Virus record (IMG/VR): IMGVR_UViG_3300042731_004906
Span: 1 to 53,382 of that record
Strand: one strand, 5' to 3'
Source: a virus
DNA: 53,382 bases
Below, one piece after another: positions 17,048 through 24,038 of this stretch. The position numbers were made by a program, and so were the translations under genes. The notes beneath the pieces are model-generated. The model saw nothing but the letters and a program-made list of their open reading frames with translations, was not told where the DNA came from and did not search any database. Position 1 is the stretch's first letter. Every line of letters starts with the position of its first letter.

Positions 17048-17079
17048 ATAATAGCACACCCGCTATTGATTGTCAATAG
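17048..17079 (-). promoter_or_regulatory. Minus-strand promoter with palindromic operator
   Basis: TTGACA (plus-strand TGTCAA 17071-17076), 17-nt spacer, TATTAT (plus ATAATA 17048-17053), reading into the helicase gene. The -35 lies in a 17-nt palindrome (17063-17079) identical to the reverse complement of the one at 4066-4082. It also encodes the last residues of the upstream gene. Confidence 0.7.
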
Positions 17080-17350
17080 TCCTGCCTACTTGCAGATGAT
17101 GCGGCAAGACATTGCGCTTTCCAACGATGTCGAGGCCGTCGATCTCCAGGGCCTCGTCATACTGGCCCATATTGACGTAAACGGTCGTTGCTGGCTGGCC
17201 GAACTTGCGCCGGTAGGCAGCAACGGCGGCTTTGATCTTGTCGGCCTGGGTAGTTTTTTTATCGGCGTCGTACCACATCAAAAGCATCGGTTTCCTCTTT
17301 TTGGTAAAGGCCGTTATCGGAATCGGCCCGGTGATAAAATCGGTTAGCAT
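17063..17350 (-). CDS. Hypothetical DNA-metabolism neighbour protein
   Basis: 95 residues, with AAAAGGAG before the ATG and a dispersed palindrome just upstream. Alternating beta and alpha segments (PMLLMWYDADKKTTQADKIKAAVAAYRRKFG; TTVYVNMGQYDEALEIDGLDIVG). It resembles small phage proteins encoded near replication genes. No family recognised. Its last codons are the operator palindrome of the next gene. Confidence 0.6.
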   Translation of the reverse strand: MLTDFITGPIPITAFTKKRKPMLLMWYDADKKTTQADKIKAAVAAYRRKFGQPATTVYVNMGQYDEALEIDGLDIVGKRNVLPHHLQVGRTIDNQ

Positions 17351-17388
17351 TTTGGTTCACTCCTTTTTTTGAATTGCAATTGAAATAA

Positions 17389-18444
17389 TTATGAGTTGAT
17401 TTGCCACATCTCCGGCGCTCGATGCGATGGGCCGTCAAAATCGAGCATCTTCCAAGATACTTCCATTACCCTATCAAGCACCGCCCGGCCAAGATAATCC
17501 TCAAGCGCCAAACGGCCCGGCGCTTTCTCCGACATTTCGCCCGGTCCGCAGTTGAATGTCAAGATAGTTGGCATCTCAGCATTGTACCGGTAATTCAGGA
17601 CAGAATAGAGCGTTGACTTCACCCACTCGGACGGCTGCCGCTTGTCTAGGTCGTCTATCACAATGACAAGGCCCTGCTGCAACTCTCGGATGACATCGGC
17701 CTCGGTCTCCTGGCTAATCCGGTTGCCGTCCTCGTCTTTGTCCCACGTACCTTGCAGCCGCTTGAGATATTCGGGCCATACCCGGAAATAGCAATCACGA
17801 AAGCCCCGGTCTATAGCCTCGTGAATGACGGCAGCGGCAAGGTGGCTTTTGCCGGTCCCAACGTTGCCATACATAATCAGCCAGTTATCCCGCTCCCGCT
17901 TGCCGGAAAAGAGCATATCAACGTAAGCCGTCACCTTTTGGCGCAGTTGTTCACTCTCCGGCCAATCGTGGCGAATAGCGTAGCTGTCAAATGTGGCTTG
18001 GCGCAACCAACCAATCAGGCCAGCTTTTGTCAGATGAGCTTCGTACAGGTCGCGCTGTATCTTGTCGGCTTCACGCTCTTTCAGGCGCTTGGTTCGCTCA
18101 AGTGAAGTTCGCCCACGGTCGCAGCCGCAATAGTCCGGCCATATCAGGACGGGCCGAACCACGCCAATAACCTCTTGCTCGATAATGCGAGGAATGAGAA
18201 GGGAGCCGCAAAACTTGCACTTGAGGCCGACGCGCTGGGCGATCTCTTCAGACGATAGCTGTACCAGTTCACGCCGGTAATGTCGCCACGCCTGCCGCCA
18301 CTGTTCGTCTTGGCGCTCGGCTTCCCGGCGCATAGCAGCATAGCGGAGCCGCTCTTGCCGGTCCTCAACCTCTTGCTTTGAAGGCTGCCGTTGCCCTCTT
18401 TGCGATTTCGTCATCTGCTGGTGTAGCCACTTGTTTACGTCCAT
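17389..18444 (-). CDS. DnaC/IstB-like helicase loader ATPase
   Basis: 351 residues. The N-terminal half has a long basic coiled coil and a Cys cluster (CKFCGSLLI ... DYCGCDRG), probably a zinc site. The AAA+ ATPase follows, with Walker A YGNVGTGKS near residue 196 and Walker B VIVIDDLDK near 254, then sensor-like TILTFN. It would load the replicative helicase at the phage origin. The start at 18444 overlaps the end of the initiator gene, matching the usual initiator-loader pair. Confidence 0.83.
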   Translation of the reverse strand: MDVNKWLHQQMTKSQRGQRQPSKQEVEDRQERLRYAAMRREAERQDEQWRQAWRHYRRELVQLSSEEIAQRVGLKCKFCGSLLIPRIIEQEVIGVVRPVLIWPDYCGCDRGRTSLERTKRLKEREADKIQRDLYEAHLTKAGLIGWLRQATFDSYAIRHDWPESEQLRQKVTAYVDMLFSGKRERDNWLIMYGNVGTGKSHLAAAVIHEAIDRGFRDCYFRVWPEYLKRLQGTWDKDEDGNRISQETEADVIRELQQGLVIVIDDLDKRQPSEWVKSTLYSVLNYRYNAEMPTILTFNCGPGEMSEKAPGRLALEDYLGRAVLDRVMEVSWKMLDFDGPSHRAPEMWQINS

Positions 18445-19207
18445 TTCGGTTCACTCCGTTTGGTTTTTTCTTTGGCTTGTCGGTTATTTGACCGGCAGCA
18501 AGCCAACTATCAAGTATAGCTTTTATGTAAGTCCATTTTCTAACATTGTTTTCCGCTGCCTCTTTTATTGCTTTCTCTACCCAACCAGCCGGACATTCGG
18601 CGGTATAGGTGCGAATATTGTCTGATATAATCTGGCTCAAAGAACCGATATTCTCTTCCCAGGATATGCACGCTTTCTGAAAATCAGTCGGCGGTATAGT
18701 AGTATTTAAACTCTGATTCTGTATCTGTATCTGGTGCGTTTCTTGAAACGTTTCATTTCCGTTTCTTGAAACGTTTCTTTTCGTATATTGATTATGATTA
18801 TCTTCCCCGTCGTCGGTGTCGTCATCACCGTTTTTAGTCTGCTTTCGTCTGTATCTCTTAACGCGCTCGTAGCTGTTATCGCTCTTGAATTGGCGTTGCT
18901 CCCAATTGGTGACAACAAAAATGCCGTCATTGTCGACAAAAAGCATATCAAATTCGACAAATTCACGGCATATTTTGGAAAATTGTCCGTTTTCAAGACC
19001 GATCTCTGAGCAAATGAAGTCATCTGGTAACGCCGTTCCCTTATTGGAAACGAGCCGGCCGCGCTCCGGTGACTCCCCGGCCAGCATTAAGAGCGATGTC
19101 CACACCCCAATTATTAGCGGCTTGGGCAGGTTTAACTCAGCCGCAATCATCTTGATCTTCCTGTCTGAAAGTGTCTCTGTGTAAAGTCTTAACCAGGGCA
19201 TCGACAT
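18365..19207 (-). CDS. Replication initiator, DnaD/lambda-O-like
   Basis: 280 residues. Residues 1-115 form a winged-helix-type N-domain (WLRLYTETLSDRKIKMIAAEL; VTNWEQRQFKSDNSYERVKRYR), as in phage replisome organisers. A variable Asn/Gln-rich linker (about 125-165) follows, then a DnaB_2-like C-domain (AVEKAIKEA.. wording EKAIKEAAENNVRKWTYIKAILDSW). The linker is encoded by two iteron copies, so the origin probably lies inside the gene, as in lambda O. The ATG at 19207 follows a T-rich leader with no strong ribosome site. Confidence 0.78.
   Translation of the reverse strand: MSMPWLRLYTETLSDRKIKMIAAELNLPKPLIIGVWTSLLMLAGESPERGRLVSNKGTALPDDFICSEIGLENGQFSKICREFVEFDMLFVDNDGIFVVTNWEQRQFKSDNSYERVKRYRRKQTKNGDDDTDDGEDNHNQYTKRNVSRNGNETFQETHQIQIQNQSLNTTIPPTDFQKACISWEENIGSLSQIISDNIRTYTAECPAGWVEKAIKEAAENNVRKWTYIKAILDSWLAAGQITDKPKKKPNGVNRNGRKQVATPADDEIAKRATAAFKARG
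18738..18777. repeat. Origin iterons within the initiator gene
   Basis: Two exact copies of GTTTCTTGAAACGTTTC at 18738-18754 and 18761-18777, start-to-start distance 23 bp. Each contains the perfect palindrome GAAACGTTTC. A third exact copy is at 19248-19264 upstream of the gene. The location within an initiator linker matches lambdoid origins. Role inferred. Confidence 0.7.
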
Positions 19208-19247
19208 TGAAAAAACCTCTTTCCGTTACACTCGTTGTTTCAAGACC

Positions 19248-19264
19248 GTTTCTTGAAACGTTTC
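19248..19264. repeat. Third iteron copy upstream of the initiator
   Basis: Exact copy of GTTTCTTGAAACGTTTC, about 480 bp from the pair inside the gene. A tiny minus-strand frame over it (about 15 codons, MDNETFQETVLKQRV) repeats the NETFQET peptide encoded by the internal copies, because the iteron is read in the same frame. Confidence 0.6.
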
Positions 19265-19303
19265 ATTATCCATTAAAGAAACCTCAATTGCGATTGAAAT
19301 AAA

Positions 19304-19395
19304 AAAGCCCCTTTATCAAGCCGGCCCGGACAGGGTGGTTTTTTGTCCGGGGCTGGCCGGCCCCGGAGGGCCGGCTTGATAAAAGAGCCTTTTTA
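19304..19395 (-). terminator. Large three-way-junction stem with terminator tail
   Basis: Long outer stem (CTTTATCAAGCCGGCCC at 19311-19327 with its complement at 19368-19385) encloses two hairpins, GGACA/TGTCC and GGGGC/GCCCC. On the minus strand it ends in GGGGCTTTTTTATTT. It lies between the promoter at 19525-19553 and the initiator gene, so it may be an attenuator for replication genes rather than only an end signal. Confidence 0.65.
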
Positions 19396-19524
19396 ATTAA
19401 GGTGTATTTGATTATTAGAGAGCGTCTATTGCTCACCTTATCCCTGTCCCTTTTGCCGCTTTGACCTCTCGGCCCCGGTTTGCCAGACCGGACGGCGTTA
19501 AACGTACTTTATCTTACACTGATT

Positions 19525-19553
19525 ATTATACCGCGCCTTAACAAAATTGTCAA
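19525..19553 (-). promoter_or_regulatory. Minus-strand promoter upstream of the initiator leader
   Basis: TTGACA (plus TGTCAA 19548-19553), 17-nt spacer, TATAAT (plus ATTATA 19525-19530), with the shared CTATTGACA element. The leader to the initiator is about 310 nt. The 200 bp between it and the three-way junction holds no gene. Confidence 0.75.
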
Positions 19554-19594
19554 TAGTGTTCATAAGTCAATTATAGCGGAGTTAGCGCCGGGTG

Positions 19595-19864
19595 TCAAGG
19601 CTGAGTTTTTCGACTGTGATACTCCTGATGACACCGATGGCACAAACAAGTCAAGTCCCCTGGCTCTTCTCGCCCCAGCCGCTCATACGTTCGGTGGTGC
19701 GCTTCCAGCCGATCCGGGCTATTGCACAACTGACAACGATAGCCGGCGCGCCGTTTGCACTCGTCGGCCCGTTTACGCCAAGCGTCGGACTGGATGTAGC
19801 GGTGATAGTCCGGCCGGCGCAAGTAGACCAAGAAAGAGAGAGCGGCTTTAACTTTGGCTATCAT
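19595..19864 (-). CDS. HNH endonuclease
   Basis: 89 residues from ATG 19864. Compact HNH/zinc nuclease: RAGYRCQLCNSPDRLEAHHRTYERLG, then LTCLCHRCHQEYH. CxxC pairs flank the HH and NL-type metal site. It follows an HTH gene that it overlaps. Free-standing phage HNH genes may be homing endonucleases or may assist packaging. Here it lies in the replication block, so its role is open. Confidence 0.75.
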   Translation of the reverse strand: MIAKVKAALSFLVYLRRPDYHRYIQSDAWRKRADECKRRAGYRCQLCNSPDRLEAHHRTYERLGREEPGDLTCLCHRCHQEYHSRKTQP

Positions 19865-20075
19865 ATATCCCAACCTCTACCACCTGCCCGGCCTCTTTGA
19901 CGATGACCGCATCTCTGGTCAGTTGCAGCGCATTGCCGAAACCAACCTGCACTAACTCGCTTCTCTCGACCAGATGCAAGACGGTCGCCTTTGGCAAACT
20001 CAGCAACCGGGCTACCTGGTCAACGGTCGTGTGGCCCTGGGCGACGGCTACGGCGATGCGTTGCTTTGTGGTCAT
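19848..20075 (-). CDS. Helix-turn-helix protein
   Basis: 75 residues from ATG 20075, which overlaps the stop of the DUF5131 gene. Pattern TTKQRIAVAVAQGHTTVDQVARLLSLPKATVLHLVE is a clear HTH, with a beta C-terminal tail. Probably a small DNA-binding regulator or an adaptor for the overlapping HNH. Confidence 0.65.
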   Translation of the reverse strand: MTTKQRIAVAVAQGHTTVDQVARLLSLPKATVLHLVERSELVQVGFGNALQLTRDAVIVKEAGQVVEVGIYDSQS

Positions 20076-20776
20076 CTTGGGAATTCGTCCCACGTTCGAC
20101 CGTCCAAGATACGTCCGCCCCAAACGCCATCAACTTTACGATTGCCGCCGTGCTGTTTGTGAAAATAGGCAATATCATACCTCTGACAATCATCCCTGAC
20201 TTGCCTAAACCAGTCAAGATCAGCCGGGCGATAGTTTGGGCCGCTCTCGCCGCCTGAAATTATCCAGTCAATAACAGGACTGTAAGGATAAAAGTCAACC
20301 GGTCCAAGTGCCGGCTCGTAACTGACAAATTTAACGGTCGCAGGAATCTCGTCAAGGGATTCGAGCCGCCATAAATAATCTTTTGCCTCTATGCTGACAC
20401 CTAACCAGACATTGGGCCAGCCGTTGCCCCAATCATCCGGCATACAATATCTGGCCCATTCCGGTCTTTTGGTCAAAATCTGGTAGGTTAAATGGGGAGT
20501 CTGCCTGATAATGTCCCAGGCTTCATCTCGCCACGGGTCGGCCTCTTCGATGAAGAAATCTGACCAGGAACAGGTAAAAACTTTGGCCGACTTTTGCCAA
20601 GATAACGGCTTTCCGAATGTGGCCCGGCTTGATTTAACTATCGTTGCCGGGTCTTGTCCGTATCGTTTTTTGTCCCGATACATATAGCAATTTTTGCAGC
20701 CGGGGCTAACTTTCTGGCAACCTTGCCAGGGATTCCAGGTATGATTCGTCCATTCTATATTGCTATTTTTGCCCAT
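20072..20776 (-). CDS. DUF5131 (phage Gp37/Gp68-like) protein
   Basis: 234 residues. The family signature is strong: IEWTNHTWNPWQGCQKVSPGCKNCYMYR at the N-terminus, with Cys residues spaced like a radical-SAM-type cluster. VFTCSWSDFF, TYQILTKRPEW, NVWLGVSIE, WIISGGESGP and FHKQHGG follow. Such proteins are common in phages, often in early regions. Their reaction is unknown, although a radical-SAM-like fold is suspected. Confidence 0.85.
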   Translation of the reverse strand: MGKNSNIEWTNHTWNPWQGCQKVSPGCKNCYMYRDKKRYGQDPATIVKSSRATFGKPLSWQKSAKVFTCSWSDFFIEEADPWRDEAWDIIRQTPHLTYQILTKRPEWARYCMPDDWGNGWPNVWLGVSIEAKDYLWRLESLDEIPATVKFVSYEPALGPVDFYPYSPVIDWIISGGESGPNYRPADLDWFRQVRDDCQRYDIAYFHKQHGGNRKVDGVWGGRILDGRTWDEFPR

Positions 20777-20780
20777 ATCA

Positions 20781-21002
20781 TTACCTCAGCCACACGCTAA
20801 ACAGGTCTTTGATCAGTGACCAGTTGTCATTAAGGTCCTGACTATCCAACCCGGCCGCGTGGAGCTTGCCGATCAACGTACCGGTTGGCTGCTCGCCGGC
20901 TTTGATCGCTTGCCAGGCATCAGCGGTGTGTTCATCCATAATGCGACGGATGATAGCACCCTTGTCAGATTTTTTTGAATTGCAATTGAAAGAAAGCGTC
21001 AT
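20781..21002 (-). CDS. Small hypothetical protein
   Basis: 73 residues from ATG 21002, overlapping the previous stop. Its codons 4-9 (SFNCNS) come from a dispersed palindrome copy at 20976-20989, so the true start may be the internal ATG (MDEHTADAW). Helical. No family recognised. Confidence 0.5.
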   Translation of the reverse strand: MTLSFNCNSKKSDKGAIIRRIMDEHTADAWQAIKAGEQPTGTLIGKLHAAGLDSQDLNDNWSLIKDLFSVWLR

Positions 21003-21196
21003 TGCACTCGCTCCAATCTGACCGTATGGGCGGGATGGTCGAACTCGAACTCGATAGCTATTTGCGGTGACACAAAAAACCGCTCCAGCTTGGCGCGCAC
21101 CTCTTCGGGGCAAAACGCAAAACAGTCGCGGATAACGTCCTCATTATCGGTTTGGTTGACCGGTTGATAGCCGGTCCTGATAAAACGGTAAAGCAT
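20999..21196 (-). CDS. Small hypothetical protein
   Basis: 65 residues (MLYRFIRTGYQPVNQTDNED ...), with a helix CPEEVRAKLERFF then beta strands IAIEFEFDHPAHTVRLERV. It is encoded between the nuclease gene and the next small gene in a tight operon. No family recognised. Confidence 0.55.
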   Translation of the reverse strand: MLYRFIRTGYQPVNQTDNEDVIRDCFAFCPEEVRAKLERFFVSPQIAIEFEFDHPAHTVRLERVQ

Positions 21197-21199
21197 AGC

Positions 21200-21517
21200 T
21201 CACTCCTTTGCAAACTTCACTATCGGCAAAATATACCGGTCAGGATTATCGAACATATCAGACGTAAAGCGGAACACACGCCAGCCAAGCAAAACGGCCT
21301 GGTTGTACTTCTCGCAGTCGCCCGTAAAGCCCTTGCCCCTGGTGTGACGGCCACCTGAATGAATACCGCCTTCGATCTCTATGGCAATGAGCTTGTCGGG
21401 CAATGCCCGGTCAAAGCGCCATTTTCGCTCCGGATGAAAGCGGTACTCTTCGACGAGAGCCGGGCCGCCGTAAACTCGCCAGTAATAATCGAAGGTGGCC
21501 TCAAGATCGGTTTTCAT
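21200..21517 (-). CDS. PD-(D/E)XK-type nuclease
   Basis: 105 residues from ATG 21517. Small nuclease-like fold: EEYRFHPERKWRFDRALPDKLIAIEIEGGIHSGGRH, then RGKGFTGDCEKYNQAVLLGWRVFRFT. The FD...IEIEGG part resembles the D-ExK metal site of VRR-NUC/Vsr-like nucleases used in phage recombination or repair. It overlaps the XRE-like gene by 17 bp. Confidence 0.72.
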   Translation of the reverse strand: MKTDLEATFDYYWRVYGGPALVEEYRFHPERKWRFDRALPDKLIAIEIEGGIHSGGRHTRGKGFTGDCEKYNQAVLLGWRVFRFTSDMFDNPDRYILPIVKFAKE

Positions 21518-21725
21518 CACCGTTGCCGATGGGAACAAACTCAACGTTAACCCGATAACCAACCCCGGCGGCAATTCTGTCCAAGGTATTCAATTGAACA
21601 TTGCGCGGCATATCGTCATCAGCAATTAACTGGCCGATACGATTACGAGATACGCCAACCTCTTTAGCCAATTCATAAACAGGCTTGCGGCTTTTGCGAA
21701 CAATCAAAAATAGCGGATTTAGCAT
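21501..21725 (-). CDS. XRE-like HTH transcription regulator
   Basis: 74 residues. HTH core KPVYELAKEVGVSRNRIGQLIADDDMPRNVQLNTLDRIAAGVGYRV, as in Cro/CI-type proteins. It is the first gene of the minus-strand early operon and faces a plus-strand operon across the divergent promoters at 21747-21831. This suggests a Cro- or repressor-like switch protein with operators in the intergenic region. Confidence 0.72.
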   Translation of the reverse strand: MLNPLFLIVRKSRKPVYELAKEVGVSRNRIGQLIADDDMPRNVQLNTLDRIAAGVGYRVNVEFVPIGNGDENRS

Positions 21726-21746
21726 TTGTTCTTACCTCCACTTGTC

Positions 21747-21775
21747 ATTATAACACAAAAGATTACTTTTGTCAA
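21747..21775 (-). promoter_or_regulatory. Promoter for the minus-strand early operon
   Basis: TTGACA (plus TGTCAA 21770-21775), 17-nt spacer, TATAAT (plus ATTATA 21747-21752), upstream of the XRE-like gene. It is divergent from the promoter 28 bp away. Confidence 0.8.
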
Positions 21776-21802
21776 TATATACAATGAAATTGCAAAATAG
21801 AC

Positions 21803-21831
21803 TTGACAATGAAATGGAAATGTGATATAAT
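21803..21831 (+). promoter_or_regulatory. Promoter for the plus-strand operon
   Basis: TTGACA 21803-21808, 17-nt spacer, TATAAT 21826-21831. A direct repeat ACAATGAAAT occurs at 21781-21790 and 21806-21815, the second over this -35, and is a candidate operator for the XRE-like protein. Confidence 0.8.
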
Positions 21832-21872
21832 GTAGACATCAAAGCAAACAGATTAGGGCAAGGGAGATTAAG

Positions 21873-22064
21873 ATGGAAGTCAACTTTAACGAAATGGTAC
21901 ACGAGCTATTTGAGGCTTTAGATGATACGGTCTTGGCCGAGTATTACAATTACGAAGCTGGGCTTGTTGATTATCCATCAGAGACAGCCCTTAACGCCTT
22001 GCGTAACTATCAAGACAAAGGATTCGGAGAAAGTAAGGCATTACAGGTAATAGATATACAATAA
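21873..22064 (+). CDS. Small acidic protein, first plus-strand early gene
   Basis: 63 residues with AAGGGAG before the ATG. Acidic and helical (FNEMVHELFEALDDTVLAEYYNYEAG ...). No family recognised. It is the first gene after the switch promoter, where antirepressors or host-takeover proteins are often found. Confidence 0.6.
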   Translation: MEVNFNEMVHELFEALDDTVLAEYYNYEAGLVDYPSETALNALRNYQDKGFGESKALQVIDIQ

Positions 22065-22069
22065 AAAAA

Positions 22070-22096
22070 CTCCCCGGCGTTCGCAGCGCCGGGGAG
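22070..22096. terminator. Strong GC hairpin (terminator on minus strand)
   Basis: CTCCCCGGCG/CGCCGGGGAG stem with a 7-nt loop. On the minus strand it is followed by TTTTTTTATTG. On the plus strand it is only preceded by A. It may block minus-strand read-through into the switch region. Confidence 0.6.
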
Positions 22097-22121
22097 CCTA
22101 GCCAAACTAAGGAGTGATTAA

Positions 22122-22322
22122 ATGTCAAGTAATATTGTAGCACAGAATACACAGCAGGTCAACAGTCTTGATGACCGGCCCATTTTAGTCATTTTGCCCA
22201 ATCGTTGCTATTGGCTGGATATGACCGATGACCAGCCGATACCGTTTCAAGGCGAGCCGCAGTATGGGCAATACTGGGACGGATCGCCGGAAGATTGGTA
22301 TGGCCTGGAGGCCAGAGGATGA
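22122..22322 (+). CDS. Small hypothetical protein
   Basis: 66 residues with an AAGGAGTG site. Contains CYWLDMTDDQPIPFQGEPQYGQYWDGSPEDWYG, rich in Trp, Tyr and Asp. No family recognised. It overlaps the next gene by 4 bp. Confidence 0.6.
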   Translation: MSSNIVAQNTQQVNSLDDRPILVILPNRCYWLDMTDDQPIPFQGEPQYGQYWDGSPEDWYGLEARG

Positions 22323-22588
22323 TTGACCAAATCTTAGACTGGGGCAGAGCCAACGCCAACGGCAGCAAGAAAGCCATTGACACCGCCGGCCACTTCGACC
22401 GCAGCCAGACCGAAGCCTGGCGCAAAGAACTGCGCCGTCGCTTCAAAGACGGTGAGCGTCACATTGATGGTAGCTGGCGACAGGGCTATGAACTGGTCTT
22501 ACCCACGGGTGAGGCCATCGGAGTGACGAACGGCCACGCTAGTCATTTTGTGATATACTATCGAAAAGGAGCGATATACTATGGCTAA
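22319..22588 (+). CDS. Small hypothetical protein
   Basis: 89 residues from ATG 22319, coupled by ATGA to the upstream stop. Basic middle (FDRSQTEAWRKELRRRFKDGE) and beta end. It overlaps the next gene by 8 bp. Function unknown. Confidence 0.6.
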   Translation: MIDQILDWGRANANGSKKAIDTAGHFDRSQTEAWRKELRRRFKDGERHIDGSWRQGYELVLPTGEAIGVTNGHASHFVIYYRKGAIYYG

Positions 22589-22784
22589 TCCGACCAGAGA
22601 CGAAATCTTATTGAGAGAAGAACTCTACCGGCTGGCTTACCAGCACCGGGCCAGTCACATCGACCAGCGCCGGCAATCTATCTTTAAGCGAGATGGTCAC
22701 GGCTGGCAAGAGTTGAAAGTAGGCGAAGTGGAATGGAAGCGGTGGCATCAGGCTTACCCGCCGATGTCAACAGAAGTGGTTTAA
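22581..22784 (+). CDS. Small hypothetical protein
   Basis: 67 residues, highly charged, with helices LREELYRLAYQHRA and a Trp-rich C-terminus (GWQELKVGEVEWKRWHQAYP). GAAAAGGAGCG lies before the ATG inside the upstream gene. Co-translated with it. No family recognised. Confidence 0.6.
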   Translation: MANPTRDEILLREELYRLAYQHRASHIDQRRQSIFKRDGHGWQELKVGEVEWKRWHQAYPPMSTEVV

Positions 22785-22816
22785 ATTCAATCGCAATTCA
22801 AAAAAAAGGAGTTATG

Positions 22817-23854
22817 ATGTCTGAAAAATCTTTAGTACCAACAAGTAATACTTTAGCTGTAATGCCAGCGATGGAGATTGCCGAAGCCGTTGATCGTTAT
22901 TCAGCTATCACTGCTTTCACCCAACGGATTATGAAAAATGGTATAGACTATGGCGCAGTGCCAGGAACAGATAAGCCGACTTTGCTCAAGCCGGGGGCAG
23001 AAAAACTGTCTGCCTTTTTTGGATTGACGCCGGCTTTTGAACCGATAGAGATTATCAAAGATTGGACTGGTAGAGATCACGGTGAGCCGTTCTTTGAGTA
23101 TCAATACAAGTGTCGCCTGTTTCGGGGTGACCGGCTCATTGCCGAAGGAATTGGCTCTTGTAACAGTTGGGAGAAAAAATATCGCTATCGCTGGGTGAGT
23201 GAAGATGAAGTACCGTTTCATCTCAATCCTGACAATCTCTTATCACGCAAAAGCGGACTGATTGAATTTGAGTTTGCCATCAACAAACGAGAAACCGCTG
23301 GCAGGTATGGCAAACCGGCAGAATATTGGGATGCTTTTAAAACCGCTATTGCCGCCGGAGATGCAATCAAGACTACCCGTAAAACGTCATCCGGTAAAGA
23401 TCTTGACGCCTGGATGATAGAGACGGTTGTCTACCGAGTACCGAATGAGGATATTTTTAGCCAGGTAAATACCATCGACAAAATGGCTCAGAAGCGGGCG
23501 CTTGTCGCTGCTGTCCTGATAGGTGTCAATGCCTCTGAGTTTTTCACTCAAGACCTTGAAGATATGGACATCGATAGCAATATCGTTGATTCTGTTGCTG
23601 TGCCGGTATCAAGCGAACAATCCAAGCAATCTGGCAAAAAGCAACAGAGTAAAAAGCAAAATGGCAACGGGCGCAATCCTCAAACGATGCTGGAAGAGGT
23701 CAACGCCCGGACCGGCAATCACTACGAAAATGTAAATCACCTGTATAACACGCTGGGCAACTGGCCGGACTTCTCTAACGATGAGGCGTATCAATCTGCC
23801 CTGAATAATGCTGTTGACCACGCCAACAAAGACAAAGACGAATTGCCATTTTAG
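22817..23854 (+). CDS. Phage recombination-associated protein (ssDNA-annealing-like)
   Basis: 345 residues from the second ATG at 22817; AAGGAG is two bases from the first ATG and five from this one. The N-terminal signature FTQRIMKNGIDYGAVPGTDKPTLLKPGAEKL marks a phage family found in early or recombination operons. SCNSWEKKYRYRW and a later DKMAQKRALVAAVLIGVNASEFFTQDLED resemble ERF/Rad52-like annealing proteins. The last 70 residues are low-complexity, then NARTGNHYENVNHLYNTLG. Annealing activity is an inference. Confidence 0.62.
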   Translation: MSEKSLVPTSNTLAVMPAMEIAEAVDRYSAITAFTQRIMKNGIDYGAVPGTDKPTLLKPGAEKLSAFFGLTPAFEPIEIIKDWTGRDHGEPFFEYQYKCRLFRGDRLIAEGIGSCNSWEKKYRYRWVSEDEVPFHLNPDNLLSRKSGLIEFEFAINKRETAGRYGKPAEYWDAFKTAIAAGDAIKTTRKTSSGKDLDAWMIETVVYRVPNEDIFSQVNTIDKMAQKRALVAAVLIGVNASEFFTQDLEDMDIDSNIVDSVAVPVSSEQSKQSGKKQQSKKQNGNGRNPQTMLEEVNARTGNHYENVNHLYNTLGNWPDFSNDEAYQSALNNAVDHANKDKDELPF

Positions 23855-23920
23855 CAATCATACTCCGCCGCTCGTGACTGCGCTCGCCTCAAGGCAAAGG
23901 GCTTGACGGCGGCGGGGTAG

Positions 23921-23950
23921 AAAAAATCTCAATCGTAATTGAGATTTTTT
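23921..23950. terminator. Perfect inverted repeat, bidirectional terminator candidate
   Basis: AAAAAATCTCAAT ... ATTGAGATTTTTT with a short central loop is the most symmetric copy of the dispersed palindrome. It separates the recombination gene from the next promoter. T-tracts flank it on both strands. Confidence 0.6.
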
Positions 23951-23962
23951 AAGGTTAGACTA

Positions 23963-23991
23963 TTGACATTTAACTCCAAATAGCTTATAAT
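23963..23991 (+). promoter_or_regulatory. Promoter, plus strand
   Basis: TTGACA 23963-23968, 17-nt spacer, TATAAT 23986-23991, with CTATTGACA at the -35, serving the 387-residue protein gene at 24039. Confidence 0.8.
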
Positions 23992-24038
23992 GGATAGTAT
24001 AGATAGATAGTTATTTAGTAAGCTAAGGAGTGAACCAA

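Noticed and set aside
19226-19273. 15-codon leader peptide
   Set aside because: The peptide copies the iteron-encoded sequence, so it may be a by-product of the repeat; no ribosome site.
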